The position numbers and the translations under genes were made by a program. A DNA stretch of 64,000 nt from Nonomuraea harbinensis (GTDB taxonomy: Bacteria; Actinomycetota; Actinomycetes; Streptosporangiales; Streptosporangiaceae). Positions 48,858-57,393 of this stretch are shown piece after piece. Below the pieces are notes generated by a model. The model searched no databases. It saw only the letters and a list, made by a program, of their open reading frames with translations, and was not told the origin of the DNA. The DNA lies in NCBI RefSeq assembly GCF_019396385.1, contig NZ_JAHKRN010000026.1:1-64000 (forward strand), in the 5' to 3' direction. Numbering within the stretch: position 1 is the stretch's first letter; every line of letters begins with the position of its first letter.

Positions 48858-49871
48858 TCAGGCCAATAGCCGGACGATTGACGTGAACACCCCCGGCAGC
48901 CCCCGCGCCGCCGGGACCACCAGCCGCGCCGTGGCCGGCCGCCGCGCGACCTGCACCAGCGCGCCCGTCAGCAGCCGGTGGGTGCGCGACAACCGCCGCC
49001 ACGCGCCCTCGTACTCCTCGGGCCGGTCCTCCGCCAGGCAACGTGCCAGGATCTCCGCCGAACGCACGGCCAGCGACACCCCCTCACCGGTGAGCGCGTC
49101 CACGTACCCGGCCGCGTCGCCCACCAGCAGGACGCGCCCGGCGCGCCGCGCCCGCGCCCGCTGGCGGAACGGCCCCGCGCCGCGCACCGGCGTCACGGCG
49201 GGCCCGCGCAGCCGCTCGGCCAGAGCGCCGAACCCCGCCAGGTGCTCGTCGTACGTGCGCCGCGCGGAGCTGAGGATCGCCACGCCCACCAGCTCGTCGC
49301 CCACCGGGGTGACGTACGCCTCGCTGTGGCCCGACCAGTGCACCTCCACGAAGTCGGTCCACGGCGCCACCCGGTAGTGCCTGCGCAGTCCGTACCGCCG
49401 CACGCCGCCGGGCGGCGCGTCCAGCCCGAGCGACCGGCGCAGCGGCGAGTGCAGCCCGTCGGCGGCCACCAGCCAGCGCGCCCGCAGCCCGGCGGCCTCG
49501 ACCCCGTCGCGGTCCTGGACGGCGTGCGCGATCCGGCCGGTGACGGTCTTCACGCCGAGGTCGGCGGCCCGCTGGGCGAGCGCGGCGTGCAGGGCGACGC
49601 GCCGTGCGCCCAGCCCCATGGCGGGGCCGAACGTCGCGCGGACCCCGCGCCGGTCGTCGAGGTAGTGGATGCCGCGCAGCGGACGCCCCGGCACCGTCAC
49701 CCCCATCGCGGCCAGCGCCGCCACGCCGCCGGGCATGACACCCTCGCCGCACGCCTTGTCGACCGGACCGGCGCGCGGCTCGACGACGACCGCCTCCATG
49801 CCCAGCAGCGCCGCGTGGATGGCCGTCGACAGCCCCGCCGGGCCGCCACCGGCGACCAGCACGTCGATCAC
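48858..49871 (-). CDS. FAD-dependent hydroxylase/geranylgeranyl-reductase family enzyme (SrsC-like)
   Basis: A 337-residue flavoprotein. The FAD-binding VLVAGGGPAGLSTAIHAA is at the N-terminus, ACGEGVMPGG follows, and LLVGDAAGYVDALTGEGVSLA is the second FAD motif. GTG at 49871 overlaps the stop of the methyltransferase gene. Its position after a type III PKS and an ICMT-like methyltransferase repeats the order of srsABC in Streptomyces griseus, where SrsC hydroxylates a phenolic lipid ring. A prenyl-chain reductase role is the alternative. Confidence 0.82.
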   Translation of the reverse strand: MIDVLVAGGGPAGLSTAIHAALLGMEAVVVEPRAGPVDKACGEGVMPGGVAALAAMGVTVPGRPLRGIHYLDDRRGVRATFGPAMGLGARRVALHAALAQRAADLGVKTVTGRIAHAVQDRDGVEAAGLRARWLVAADGLHSPLRRSLGLDAPPGGVRRYGLRRHYRVAPWTDFVEVHWSGHSEAYVTPVGDELVGVAILSSARRTYDEHLAGFGALAERLRGPAVTPVRGAGPFRQRARARRAGRVLLVGDAAGYVDALTGEGVSLAVRSAEILARCLAEDRPEEYEGAWRRLSRTHRLLTGALVQVARRPATARLVVPAARGLPGVFTSIVRLLA

Positions 49872-50395
49872 GTGGCGGGCCGCCCGGCCGGCATGAGCGC
49901 CGCGTTCTCGGTGCGGATGCGCACCGTCAGCAGCGCCGCGTTCAGCACGGTGAACACCAGCGCCGTCACCCACGCCGTGTGCACCAGCGGCAGCGCGAAC
50001 CCCTCCACGACCACCGCCACGTAGTTCGGGTGACGCAACCAGGTCAGCCGGTACGGGCCGCGCGTCACCAGCGGCAGCCCCGGCACCACGATCACCTTGG
50101 TGTTCCAGCGCGGCCCGAGCGCGGTGATGCACCACCAGCGCAGCCCCTGCGCGGCCACCACCAGGACGAGCATCGGCCAGCCGAGCTCCGGCAGGAACGG
50201 CCGCCCGGCCAGCCACACCTCCAGCGGCGCCCCGGCCAGCAGCGCGGTGTGCAGGAGCACCATCCACGGGTAGTGGCCGCGGCCGGTCTCGACGCCGCCG
50301 CGCGCCATGCTCCAGGCGGCGTTGCGCTTGGAGACGACCAGCTCGGCCAGGCGCTCCAGGCCGACCAGCAGGATGAGGACGAGATACCAGGTCAT
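49868..50395 (-). CDS. Isoprenylcysteine methyltransferase-like membrane methyltransferase (SrsB-like)
   Basis: A 175-residue protein with about four membrane helices. The SAM-binding C-terminal signature is VTRGPYRLTWLRHPNYVAVVVEGFALPL, read in overlapping pieces, as in ICMT-like enzymes. In the srs locus the equivalent enzyme O-methylates the alkylresorcinol product. ATG at 50395 lies five bases from the PKS stop, and its stop overlaps the FAD enzyme start. Confidence 0.85.
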   Translation of the reverse strand: MTWYLVLILLVGLERLAELVVSKRNAAWSMARGGVETGRGHYPWMVLLHTALLAGAPLEVWLAGRPFLPELGWPMLVLVVAAQGLRWWCITALGPRWNTKVIVVPGLPLVTRGPYRLTWLRHPNYVAVVVEGFALPLVHTAWVTALVFTVLNAALLTVRIRTENAALMPAGRPAT

Positions 50396-50399
50396 GGGG

Positions 50400-51512
50400 T
50401 CACCAGCGCAGCAGGACGAGTTCGGAACAGAAACCGGGGCCCATCGCGATGAGCACCCCCCACGTGCCGGGCTCCGGCCGCCGCGTGGCGAGCGTCTCGC
50501 CCAGCACGTGCAGCACCGAGGACGACGACAGGTTGCCGTGGTCCGCCAGCGAGCGCCAGGTGACGTCGAGCGCGCCCGGCGGCAGGTCCAGCACGTCCGA
50601 CACGGCCTCCAGGACCTTCGGGCCGCCCGGATGGCACACCCAGGCCGACACCTCGCCGGCCGTCACCCCGTGATCGCCGAGGAACGCGTGCACGTCGTCG
50701 GCCAGGTAGCGGCGCACCACCTCCGGCACGCCCGCGTCCAGCACCACCCGCAGACCGTCGCCCCCCACCTGCCAGCCCATCACATGCTCCGAGTCCGGAT
50801 ACAGGTGACTGCGGGTCGCCACCACGACAGGCCCGGCCGCTGCCGTGTCACTCGCCATGCCGTTCGGCGGGTCGTCTGTCTCGTACGGAGGGTCGCCGGT
50901 GGTGCGGCGGTCGCCGCAGGCCACGACGGCGGCGGCGCCGTCACCGAACAGGGCGCTGGCCACCAAGCCGGCGGGGGAGCCGTCGCCGCGCTGCACGGTG
51001 AGCGAGCACAGCTCCACCGACAGCAGCACGGCCACGTGGTCGGGCCAGCCGCGCAGGTAGTCGTGCAGCCGGGCGATCCCGGCCGCGCCCGCGACGCAGC
51101 CCAGCCCGAAGACCGGCAGCCGCTTGACGTCGGGCCGCAGACCCAGCGCGCCCACCAGCCGGGCGTCGATCGACGGCACGGCGATGCCGGTCACCGAGGT
51201 GAACATGATCATGTCCACGTCGGACGGGACCAGCCCGGCGCCGTCCAGCGCCGCGCGGACGCTCTCCAGCCCCAGCTCGACCGCGGCGGTCACGTACGCG
51301 TCGTTGGCCGCGCCGAAGCCGTCGAGCTTCTCGTAGTCCTCGATCGGCAGGGCCAGATTGCGGTACTCGACGCGGGCGCTGCGGTGCAGCCGGTCGAGCA
51401 GGCGGCGGTCGGCGTCCGGAGGCAGGCAGACACGGGCCGCCATGTCGGTCAACTCGGCCTGTGCGTATCGATTCGGGGGAAAGGCGCAGCGAACTGCGGC
51501 GATATGGGTCAT
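50400..51512 (-). CDS. Type III polyketide synthase
   Basis: A 370-residue chalcone-synthase-like enzyme. The catalytic triad reads Cys139 (LGCVAGAAGI), His294 (WVCHPGGPKVL) and Asn327 (DHGNLSSSSVL). It condenses malonyl-type extenders on an acyl starter and cyclises the chain to a resorcinol, pyrone or naphthalene. The genes behind it (ICMT-like methyltransferase, FAD enzyme) favour an alkylresorcinol or alkylpyrone product. AGGGGAG precedes the ATG at 51512. It is divergent from the UbiA gene over 238 bases. Confidence 0.93.
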   Translation of the reverse strand: MTHIAAVRCAFPPNRYAQAELTDMAARVCLPPDADRRLLDRLHRSARVEYRNLALPIEDYEKLDGFGAANDAYVTAAVELGLESVRAALDGAGLVPSDVDMIMFTSVTGIAVPSIDARLVGALGLRPDVKRLPVFGLGCVAGAAGIARLHDYLRGWPDHVAVLLSVELCSLTVQRGDGSPAGLVASALFGDGAAAVVACGDRRTTGDPPYETDDPPNGMASDTAAAGPVVVATRSHLYPDSEHVMGWQVGGDGLRVVLDAGVPEVVRRYLADDVHAFLGDHGVTAGEVSAWVCHPGGPKVLEAVSDVLDLPPGALDVTWRSLADHGNLSSSSVLHVLGETLATRRPEPGTWGVLIAMGPGFCSELVLLRW

Positions 51513-51738
51513 GGAGGGCTCCCCTGGGCGGGCGGCCGAAAACACTCGTCGATGCCACGGTTCCCCCCAGGTTGATCTGCTAAGCCCAGCGGACGGTCTT
51601 CCCTGTAGATCGGCCGGTCAGGCCCGGTCAATTCGCCGGCCGGCGGGTCGTCGTCAGCCGTCGCGGGCAGGACCGGGCTCGCCCGGCGGCTCCGCGAAGT
51701 CGCGACCGCTGATCCGCTTGCTGAGGGGAGCTCCCGAG

Positions 51739-51744
51739 TAGCAT
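51739..51744 (+). promoter_or_regulatory. -10 box of a probably leaderless UbiA mRNA
   Basis: TAGCAT ends six bases before the GTG at 51751, and no ribosome site is present. A TTGCTG 15 bases upstream is a weak -35 candidate. Confidence 0.4.
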
Positions 51745-51750
51745 CGGCCT

Positions 51751-52728
51751 GTGACGGACGACGGGCGCCGGATGATCGCCGGGCTGGCGCGCGGCTGCCA
51801 TCCCGGGCCCACCGTGGCGGTCACGGCACTGGTCACCGCGCTCGCCGCCGCCGCCGGACACGGCGCGGCCGGATGCCTGCTCGTGGGCCTGGCGGTGCTG
51901 TCGGGCCAGCTGTCCATCGGCTGGTGCAACGACGCGGCCGACGCCGGGCGCGACGTGGCGGCGGGGCGTGCGGACAAGCCGGTGGTGGACGGCACGATCA
52001 CGCCGCGTGCCCTCTGGATCGCGGCGGCGGTGGCGCTGGCGTGCTGTGTGCCGCTCTCGTTCGCCTCGGGGGTGCTCGCCGGCTCCGCGCATCTCGCCGG
52101 GGTGCTCGCGGCCTGGGCGTACGACCTGGGGATGAAGGCGACCCTGCTGTCATGGGCGCCGTACGCGGTGGGGTTCGGGGTGCTGCCCGCGTTCGTGACG
52201 CTGGGGCTGCCGGGGGAGCCGTGGCCCGCCTGGTGGGCGACGGCGGCGGCGGCCCTGCTCGGGGTGGGGGCTCACCTGGCCAACGTGCTGCCGGACCTGG
52301 CGGACGACCTGGTGACCGGCGTGCGCGGCTGGCCGCAGCGGCTCGGCGCCGCCCGTCTGCGCGCCCTGCTCCCCCTCCCGCTCCTCGCCGCCACCTGCCT
52401 GCTCGCCTTCGGCCCCTCCACCACGACCCCTCCCACCGCCGAACCTCCGGCTGCCACGGACCACTCCGCCGCGCTCCTGGACGGCTCATCCCCATCGGCC
52501 CCGGCCGGTACGGATCCGTCCGCCGACGAAGCGGACGGTCCGGCTTTTGCCGGGCTCGCCCGTACGAGCTTGATGGGCTGGATCGCGCTGGCCACGGCCG
52601 TCGTCCTGACGGCTGCCGGGCTTCTGCTGGCCCGCAACCACCCCCGGGTGCCGTTCGCGGCGGCCATCGCGGTGGCGGGCGTGGACGTGGCGCTGCTGCT
52701 GACCGGCGGCGCCTCCCTCACCGGCTGA
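51751..52728 (+). CDS. UbiA family prenyltransferase with low-complexity insert
   Basis: A 325-residue membrane protein. The first prenyl-diphosphate motif is NDAADAGRD and the second is DLADD, both Asp-rich as expected. Seven to nine hydrophobic segments are seen. Between the penultimate helices, about residues 226-270, a Thr/Pro/Ser/Ala-rich insert replaces a short loop. UbiA enzymes attach isoprenoid chains to aromatic or other acceptors. Next to a type III PKS it could prenylate the aromatic product. GTG at 51751 is the start. Confidence 0.83.
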   Translation: MTDDGRRMIAGLARGCHPGPTVAVTALVTALAAAAGHGAAGCLLVGLAVLSGQLSIGWCNDAADAGRDVAAGRADKPVVDGTITPRALWIAAAVALACCVPLSFASGVLAGSAHLAGVLAAWAYDLGMKATLLSWAPYAVGFGVLPAFVTLGLPGEPWPAWWATAAAALLGVGAHLANVLPDLADDLVTGVRGWPQRLGAARLRALLPLPLLAATCLLAFGPSTTTPPTAEPPAATDHSAALLDGSSPSAPAGTDPSADEADGPAFAGLARTSLMGWIALATAVVLTAAGLLLARNHPRVPFAAAIAVAGVDVALLLTGGASLTG

Positions 52729-52747
52729 TGGCGGGCGGATACACCTG

Positions 52748-53908
52748 TCAACGGCCGCGTCGGTGGTGGCGGACGGTGTCGCGCAGCCAGCGGGAGGCCA
52801 CCGCGTACGCCAGCGGGACGGGCACCGTCCCCGATCCCAGCCCCACCTCCACCAGCAGGTCGAACACCTCCTTGCGGTGGGCGGCGGTGGCGATGGCGGC
52901 GTCGATGAACCCCGGCGACTGCGCCAGCCGGGCCAGCACGTCCGTGGTCCGCAGGTGCCGCCCCAGGGCCGCGCGCAGGCCGCGCCGGTAGACCGGCAGC
53001 GGGTCGCCGGGCGCGTCCGAGGCCGCCTCGCCGGCCAGCCGCCCCGACAGCAGCGCGTAGTAGATCCCCTCGCCGGTCAGCGGGTTGATCAGGCTCGCCG
53101 CGTCCCCGGCGAGCAGCACCCGCCCGGCACCGGGAGCCGGCCGGCCGGTGGACAGCGGCAGGTGGTGGGCGCGCAGGTCGCGGGCGGGCCGGTCGGGCAG
53201 CAGCTCGGCGAGCCTGCCGTGCAGCACCTGCCGCCCCGGCAGCCCTGTGGCGTGCAGCCGGGGCAGCAGCATCCCGAACCCCACGTTCGCGGTGCCGTCG
53301 CCGATGGGGAACGACCACGCGTACGCGGGCCAGCCCGCCCGCTGCATGGCGATGAGCTGCACGTCGTCCTCGTCGGGCACGTCCGCGTACCCGCGCACGG
53401 CGATGGCGGTGTGCCGCTCCGGCGTGACCGGGAGCCCGATCAGCCGCCGCACCGCCGAGTTGGCCCCGTCGGCCGCGACCACGACCCGCGCCCGGATCCG
53501 GCCGTCGATCACCACCACCGGCCCGGCCTCGGCCAGCTCCCTGACCCGGTGGCGCCGCACCTCGCCCCCGGCCGCCCGGACCGCCTCGACCAGCCGGGCG
53601 TCGAAGACCCGGCGCGGCACCACGTGGTTGGGCCGCGCCGCGGTCGCCGACACCCGCGTGCCGCCGGGGGAGACCACGGTCAGGCGGGGCGTGGGCCGGT
53701 AGTCGTCGATCAGCCCCGGCACGCCCAGCCTGGCCAGCTCGTCACGCCCGTGGGCCGCGATGCCGTCGCCGCACGCCTTGTCCCGGGGGAAGTCCGCCTT
53801 GTCGAGCACCAGCACCCGCGCGCCGGGCCGCCGCCGCAGCGCGCCGAGCGCCGCCGCGGAACCGGCGGGCCCGGCGCCCACGACCACGAGATCCCACACG
53901 TCCTCCAT
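52748..53908 (-). CDS. FAD-dependent geranylgeranyl reductase family oxidoreductase
   Basis: A 386-residue flavoprotein with VVVGAGPAGSAAA at the N-terminus, KACGDGIAAHG, and LLAGDAASLINPLTGEGIYYA near residue 275. This set is typical of geranylgeranyl reductases, which saturate prenyl chains, and of related menaquinone-tail reductases. It converges on the UbiA gene 19 bases away, which supports a shared prenyl-related role. GGAGTCCTCCC precedes the ATG at 53908. A hydroxylase function cannot be excluded. Confidence 0.83.
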   Translation of the reverse strand: MEDVWDLVVVGAGPAGSAAALGALRRRPGARVLVLDKADFPRDKACGDGIAAHGRDELARLGVPGLIDDYRPTPRLTVVSPGGTRVSATAARPNHVVPRRVFDARLVEAVRAAGGEVRRHRVRELAEAGPVVVIDGRIRARVVVAADGANSAVRRLIGLPVTPERHTAIAVRGYADVPDEDDVQLIAMQRAGWPAYAWSFPIGDGTANVGFGMLLPRLHATGLPGRQVLHGRLAELLPDRPARDLRAHHLPLSTGRPAPGAGRVLLAGDAASLINPLTGEGIYYALLSGRLAGEAASDAPGDPLPVYRRGLRAALGRHLRTTDVLARLAQSPGFIDAAIATAAHRKEVFDLLVEVGLGSGTVPVPLAYAVASRWLRDTVRHHRRGR

Positions 53909-53940
53909 GGGAGGACTCCTGCCCCGGCGCGGGACTCAGA

Positions 53941-54837
53941 TCACTTGCCGAACCCCGCCGTCAGGCCGCTCAGCAACTGGCGGCGGCCCACCACGTACAG
54001 GATCAGGATCGGCAGCGTGGTCAGCACGACCGAGGCGAGCACCGCGGGCACGTTGACGCTGTACTCCCCCTGGAACGACCAGAGCGCGAGCGGCAGCGTC
54101 CGCTTGTCGGGGCTCTGCGTCAGGATCACCGGCAGCAGGAACCCGTTCCAGATCTGCAGCGCGTTGTAGATCGACACCGTCACCACGGCCGGCCGGGTCA
54201 GCGGGAAGGCCAGGCGCCAGAGCGTGGTCTGCTCGCTCGCGCCGTCGAGCCGCATCGACTCGAACAGCTCCTTCGGCACGTCCCGGATGAAGTTGGCCAG
54301 GACCAGCACCGACAGCGGGATCGCGAACGCGATCGACGGCAGGATGAGCGCCAGCAGGCTGTCGTAGAGATGCAGCCTGATGATGATCAGGTAGATCGGG
54401 ATGATCGTCGCCTGCAGGGGGATGGCCAGGCCCATGAGGAAGAGCCAGTTCACCGACTTCAGGAAGCGGTTGGTGCTCGCCCGCACGATCGCGTACGCGG
54501 CCATGAACGAGAACAGCACCGCCGGGACCACCGAGCCGACGGCGACGATGAGGCTGTTGAGGAAGTACAGCGGGAAGTCGGACTCGATGACCAGCTGGTA
54601 GTTGTCCAGCGTCGGCGCGGTGGGCGGCGCCATCGGGTTCGACAGGTAGTAGTCGCTCTGGGCCTTGAAGCTGGTGATGACCACCCAGTAGATCGGGATG
54701 ATCACGATCGCCAGCCAGAGCCACGAGATCGTCCCGCCGATCCAGTTCTTGGTCTCGCGCGGCCTCGTCCTGCGGCGGCGGCGACCGGACGGCCGTATCA
54801 CGGTCCGGCCCGGCTTGTCGGACAGCGTGGTCGCCAT
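53941..54837 (-). CDS. MalG-type sugar ABC permease (BxlG-like)
   Basis: A 298-residue permease with six membrane helices and an Arg-rich cytoplasmic N-terminus. The coupling loop MRLDGASEQTTLWRLAFPLTRP carries the Gly and Pro pattern, although the first motif residue set is ESM rather than EAA. ATG at 54837 is one base from the upstream stop. With the MalF-like subunit and binding protein it forms an importer lacking its own ATPase gene, as usual for actinobacterial sugar importers served by the shared MsiK. Confidence 0.9.
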   Translation of the reverse strand: MATTLSDKPGRTVIRPSGRRRRRTRPRETKNWIGGTISWLWLAIVIIPIYWVVITSFKAQSDYYLSNPMAPPTAPTLDNYQLVIESDFPLYFLNSLIVAVGSVVPAVLFSFMAAYAIVRASTNRFLKSVNWLFLMGLAIPLQATIIPIYLIIIRLHLYDSLLALILPSIAFAIPLSVLVLANFIRDVPKELFESMRLDGASEQTTLWRLAFPLTRPAVVTVSIYNALQIWNGFLLPVILTQSPDKRTLPLALWSFQGEYSVNVPAVLASVVLTTLPILILYVVGRRQLLSGLTAGFGK

Positions 54838-54838
54838 G

Positions 54839-55768
54839 TCAGGCCCCCTCAAGCTGGCTCGCACTGGCGTCGCGCCCGCCGAGCCTGCGCAGCACGAGCG
54901 CCAGGGCCAGGCCCACCAGGACGAGGATGACGGCGATGGCGCTGGCCGGGCCCATCAGGTTGGCCTGGTATCCCCGCTTGTACATGTCGAGCGCGAGCAC
55001 CCTGGTCGCGTCGCCGGGCCCGCCCGCCGTCAGCACGAAGATCAGATCGAAGAGCGTCAGCGAGCCGACCACCATGAGGGTCGAGGACGTGATGATCGTG
55101 TACTTCAGCTGAGGCAGGGTGATGCTGAAGAACTTGCGCACCCGCCCGGCTCCGTCGAGCTCCGCGGCCTCGTACATCGAGCGCGGGATCTGCCGCACCC
55201 CGCCCTGGTAGAGCAGCGAGTGGAACGGGATGAACTGCCAGGACACCACGAAGATCACCACGCCGACGGCGAGAGGGCCCTCGCCGAGCCAGTCCTGCGC
55301 CAGGAAGTCCAGGCCCAGGCCGGCGCCGAGCCCGAAGTTCGGGTCGAGCAGCGCCTTGTACGTGATCGCGATGGCGGCCGAGCTGAGCAGCAGCGGGATG
55401 AAGTACAGCACGGCGATCAGCGTGCGGTAACGCTGATGGCCCGCCAGGAACACCCCGATGAGGATGCTGGCCGGCGTCTGCACCAGCCACGACAGGGCCA
55501 TGATGAGGAACGTCACCCACAGGGCGTGCGGCAGCCCGGGATCGCTCAGCACCGCGCTCCAGCTCGCGAGCCCGCTGAAGGAGATGTCCTGGCTGAGCCC
55601 GTCCCACGTGGTGAAGCTCAGCGCGAGCACCCCGAGCAGGGGGATCACGCCGAAGGCGAGAAAGACCAGCAGGGCGGGGACGGCCAGCCACACCAGGGAG
55701 CCGCTGCCGCGCACACGGGTGGCGGCGGGCGGTCTCCCCCGGGGTGGAACGGTGACGATCGTGCTCAC
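54839..55768 (-). CDS. MalF-type sugar ABC permease (BxlF-like)
   Basis: A 309-residue permease. The coupling loop reads YEAAELDGAGRVRKFFSITLP, a clean EAA motif. Six helices are seen. GTG at 55768 overlaps the binding-protein stop (GTGA), which fixes the start. Longer upstream frames are shadows. Confidence 0.9.
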   Translation of the reverse strand: MSTIVTVPPRGRPPAATRVRGSGSLVWLAVPALLVFLAFGVIPLLGVLALSFTTWDGLSQDISFSGLASWSAVLSDPGLPHALWVTFLIMALSWLVQTPASILIGVFLAGHQRYRTLIAVLYFIPLLLSSAAIAITYKALLDPNFGLGAGLGLDFLAQDWLGEGPLAVGVVIFVVSWQFIPFHSLLYQGGVRQIPRSMYEAAELDGAGRVRKFFSITLPQLKYTIITSSTLMVVGSLTLFDLIFVLTAGGPGDATRVLALDMYKRGYQANLMGPASAIAVILVLVGLALALVLRRLGGRDASASQLEGA

Positions 55769-57108
55769 TTGCCGATGACCGCGTTCATGTTGGTGGCGAA
55801 CTCCTGCGGCCCGATCGACAGCTGGAACAGCTTGGCGATGTTGTCGAGCAGCACCTCGGCGGCGGTCGGGCTGAGCGCCTGGTCCCACGACTGCTGGAAG
55901 ACCTTGGCGTTGTTGGCGATGCCGACGACGAAGTTGAGGAAGTCGGCGTCCTCGGAGCCGGTGAAGAACTTCTCCGAGCCCTTGATCACGGGAACCGCGC
56001 CGGTGCCCACCCACTCCTCGGCCGACTTGTCGCTGACGACCTCGGTGGAGAAGAACTTCTTGGCGATCTCCTTCTGCTCGGCCGTGGCCTTGGCGGAGAT
56101 CGACATGTACTGGCCGGGGTTGCCGACGGTGTTGCCGGGGTCGCCCTTGCCGCCGTCGATCGGCGGGAAGTTCATGTAGCCGAGGTTACCGCTGGAGACG
56201 AAGTCGCCGCCGTCCTGCTTCATGCTGCCGTACGTCCAGCCGCCGTGCACCATCATCGCGGCCTTGCCGGTGTAGAGCAGCGCCTGGTCGGCGTTGGAGT
56301 CGGCGGTGATGGAGGAGAAGCCCTTGATGAAGCCGTCGGCCTTGATCAGGTCCTGCATCTTGGTCAGCGCGTCGATGGCGACGGGGTTGGACCAGGCGTC
56401 CTTCTCCGCGTCGAACACGGCCTGGAACACCTCGGGGCCGCCCATGCGGTCGAAGAGGAACTCCAGCCACATCATGTTGGTCCAGCGCGACTGCCCGCCC
56501 AGCGAGAACGGCGCGATGCCCTTGGCGTTGAACTTGGGCACCAGGTCCATGATGTCGCCCCAGCTCTGGGGCGGCTCGGCGCCGATCTTCTCGAAGGCGC
56601 GCTTGTCGTAGTACAGGACGATCGGCTGCATCGTCTCGCAGGGGATCGCGTAGATCTTGCCGTCGACGGTCGCGGCACCGAAGGACGAGGGGAACAGCTT
56701 GTCCTTGACGGCCGCGTTCTCGTCGAACCACGAGGTGAGGTCCTCGACCTGGCCGGCCTGCACGTAGCTGCGCAGACCGCCGCCGCCCCAGCCCCAGATG
56801 ATCGTCGGCGCCTCGCCCGCGCCGATCGCCGTCTTGATCTTGGTCTTGAAGGCGTCGTTCTGGAAGGTCGTCCCCACGATCTTCCCGTTGGGGTTGGCCT
56901 GGTTGAACCGCTCCATGGTCCGCCTGCGGACGCCTTCCTGCGGCTCCGTCGACAGGTACCAGTAGCTGGCGGTGGCGCCACCACCGCCACCGCCGCTGGT
57001 GCTCGTGCTGCCGGGGCCGGAGGTGCCGCAGGCGGCGAGCGCGGCTCCCAGGGGCAGGCCCATGGACAGGGCGAGGAAGTTGCGGCGAGACGTTGTCCTG
57101 GATTCCAC
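55765..57108 (-). CDS. Sugar-binding lipoprotein (BxlE-like)
   Basis: A 447-residue lipoprotein. SRRNFLAL is a twin-arginine-like start, the lipobox is LAAC, and a Gly/Ser-rich spacer with seven glycines follows. The body is a family-1 solute-binding protein (MERFNQANPNGKIVG, LLYTGKAAMMVHGGWTYGSM). GTG at 57108 follows GGAGATC. Divergence from a GH3 enzyme and LacI regulator with matching operators points to xylobiose or a related glycoside as ligand. Confidence 0.9.
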   Translation of the reverse strand: MESRTTSRRNFLALSMGLPLGAALAACGTSGPGSTSTSGGGGGGATASYWYLSTEPQEGVRRRTMERFNQANPNGKIVGTTFQNDAFKTKIKTAIGAGEAPTIIWGWGGGGLRSYVQAGQVEDLTSWFDENAAVKDKLFPSSFGAATVDGKIYAIPCETMQPIVLYYDKRAFEKIGAEPPQSWGDIMDLVPKFNAKGIAPFSLGGQSRWTNMMWLEFLFDRMGGPEVFQAVFDAEKDAWSNPVAIDALTKMQDLIKADGFIKGFSSITADSNADQALLYTGKAAMMVHGGWTYGSMKQDGGDFVSSGNLGYMNFPPIDGGKGDPGNTVGNPGQYMSISAKATAEQKEIAKKFFSTEVVSDKSAEEWVGTGAVPVIKGSEKFFTGSEDADFLNFVVGIANNAKVFQQSWDQALSPTAAEVLLDNIAKLFQLSIGPQEFATNMNAVIGK

Positions 57109-57159
57109 GCTGATCTCCGTACTCGAACGCCGGGGGATGGTGCCGCGGCTCCACAGTGT

Positions 57160-57172
57160 CGAAACATTTTCG
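57160..57172. promoter_or_regulatory. LacI-type operator 1 (CGAAA-N3-TTTCG)
   Basis: CGAAACATTTTCG lies 52 bases upstream of the importer start. It matches the CGAA/TTCG dyads bound by BxlR/XlnR-like regulators of streptomycete xylan genes. Confidence 0.7.
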
Positions 57173-57342
57173 AAACGACCGCGTGGCACGCCAATCTAGA
57201 TTTCGGCCGAAGGGGTGTCAACCTCTCCCCGCACGAAACTCCCTCTCGGCAAGAGCGAGACGAGTGGGATACGCTCGCACGGGCGCCACGCTGGGTGATC
57301 TGGAGCCGAGAGCGCTCCCATGCCACCCCCGCGCAGCGCGTC

Positions 57343-57354
57343 CGAAATGTTTCG
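57343..57354. promoter_or_regulatory. LacI-type operator 2 (CGAAA-N2-TTTCG)
   Basis: CGAAATGTTTCG lies 39 bases before the GH3 start. An overlapping imperfect copy, CGAAACTTTGCG, continues to 57364. It shares ATGTTTCGA with the reverse complement of operator 1. Confidence 0.7.
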
Positions 57355-57393
57355 AAACTTTGCGGCAAGAGCCGCCTCTAAGGAGAGCGATCA

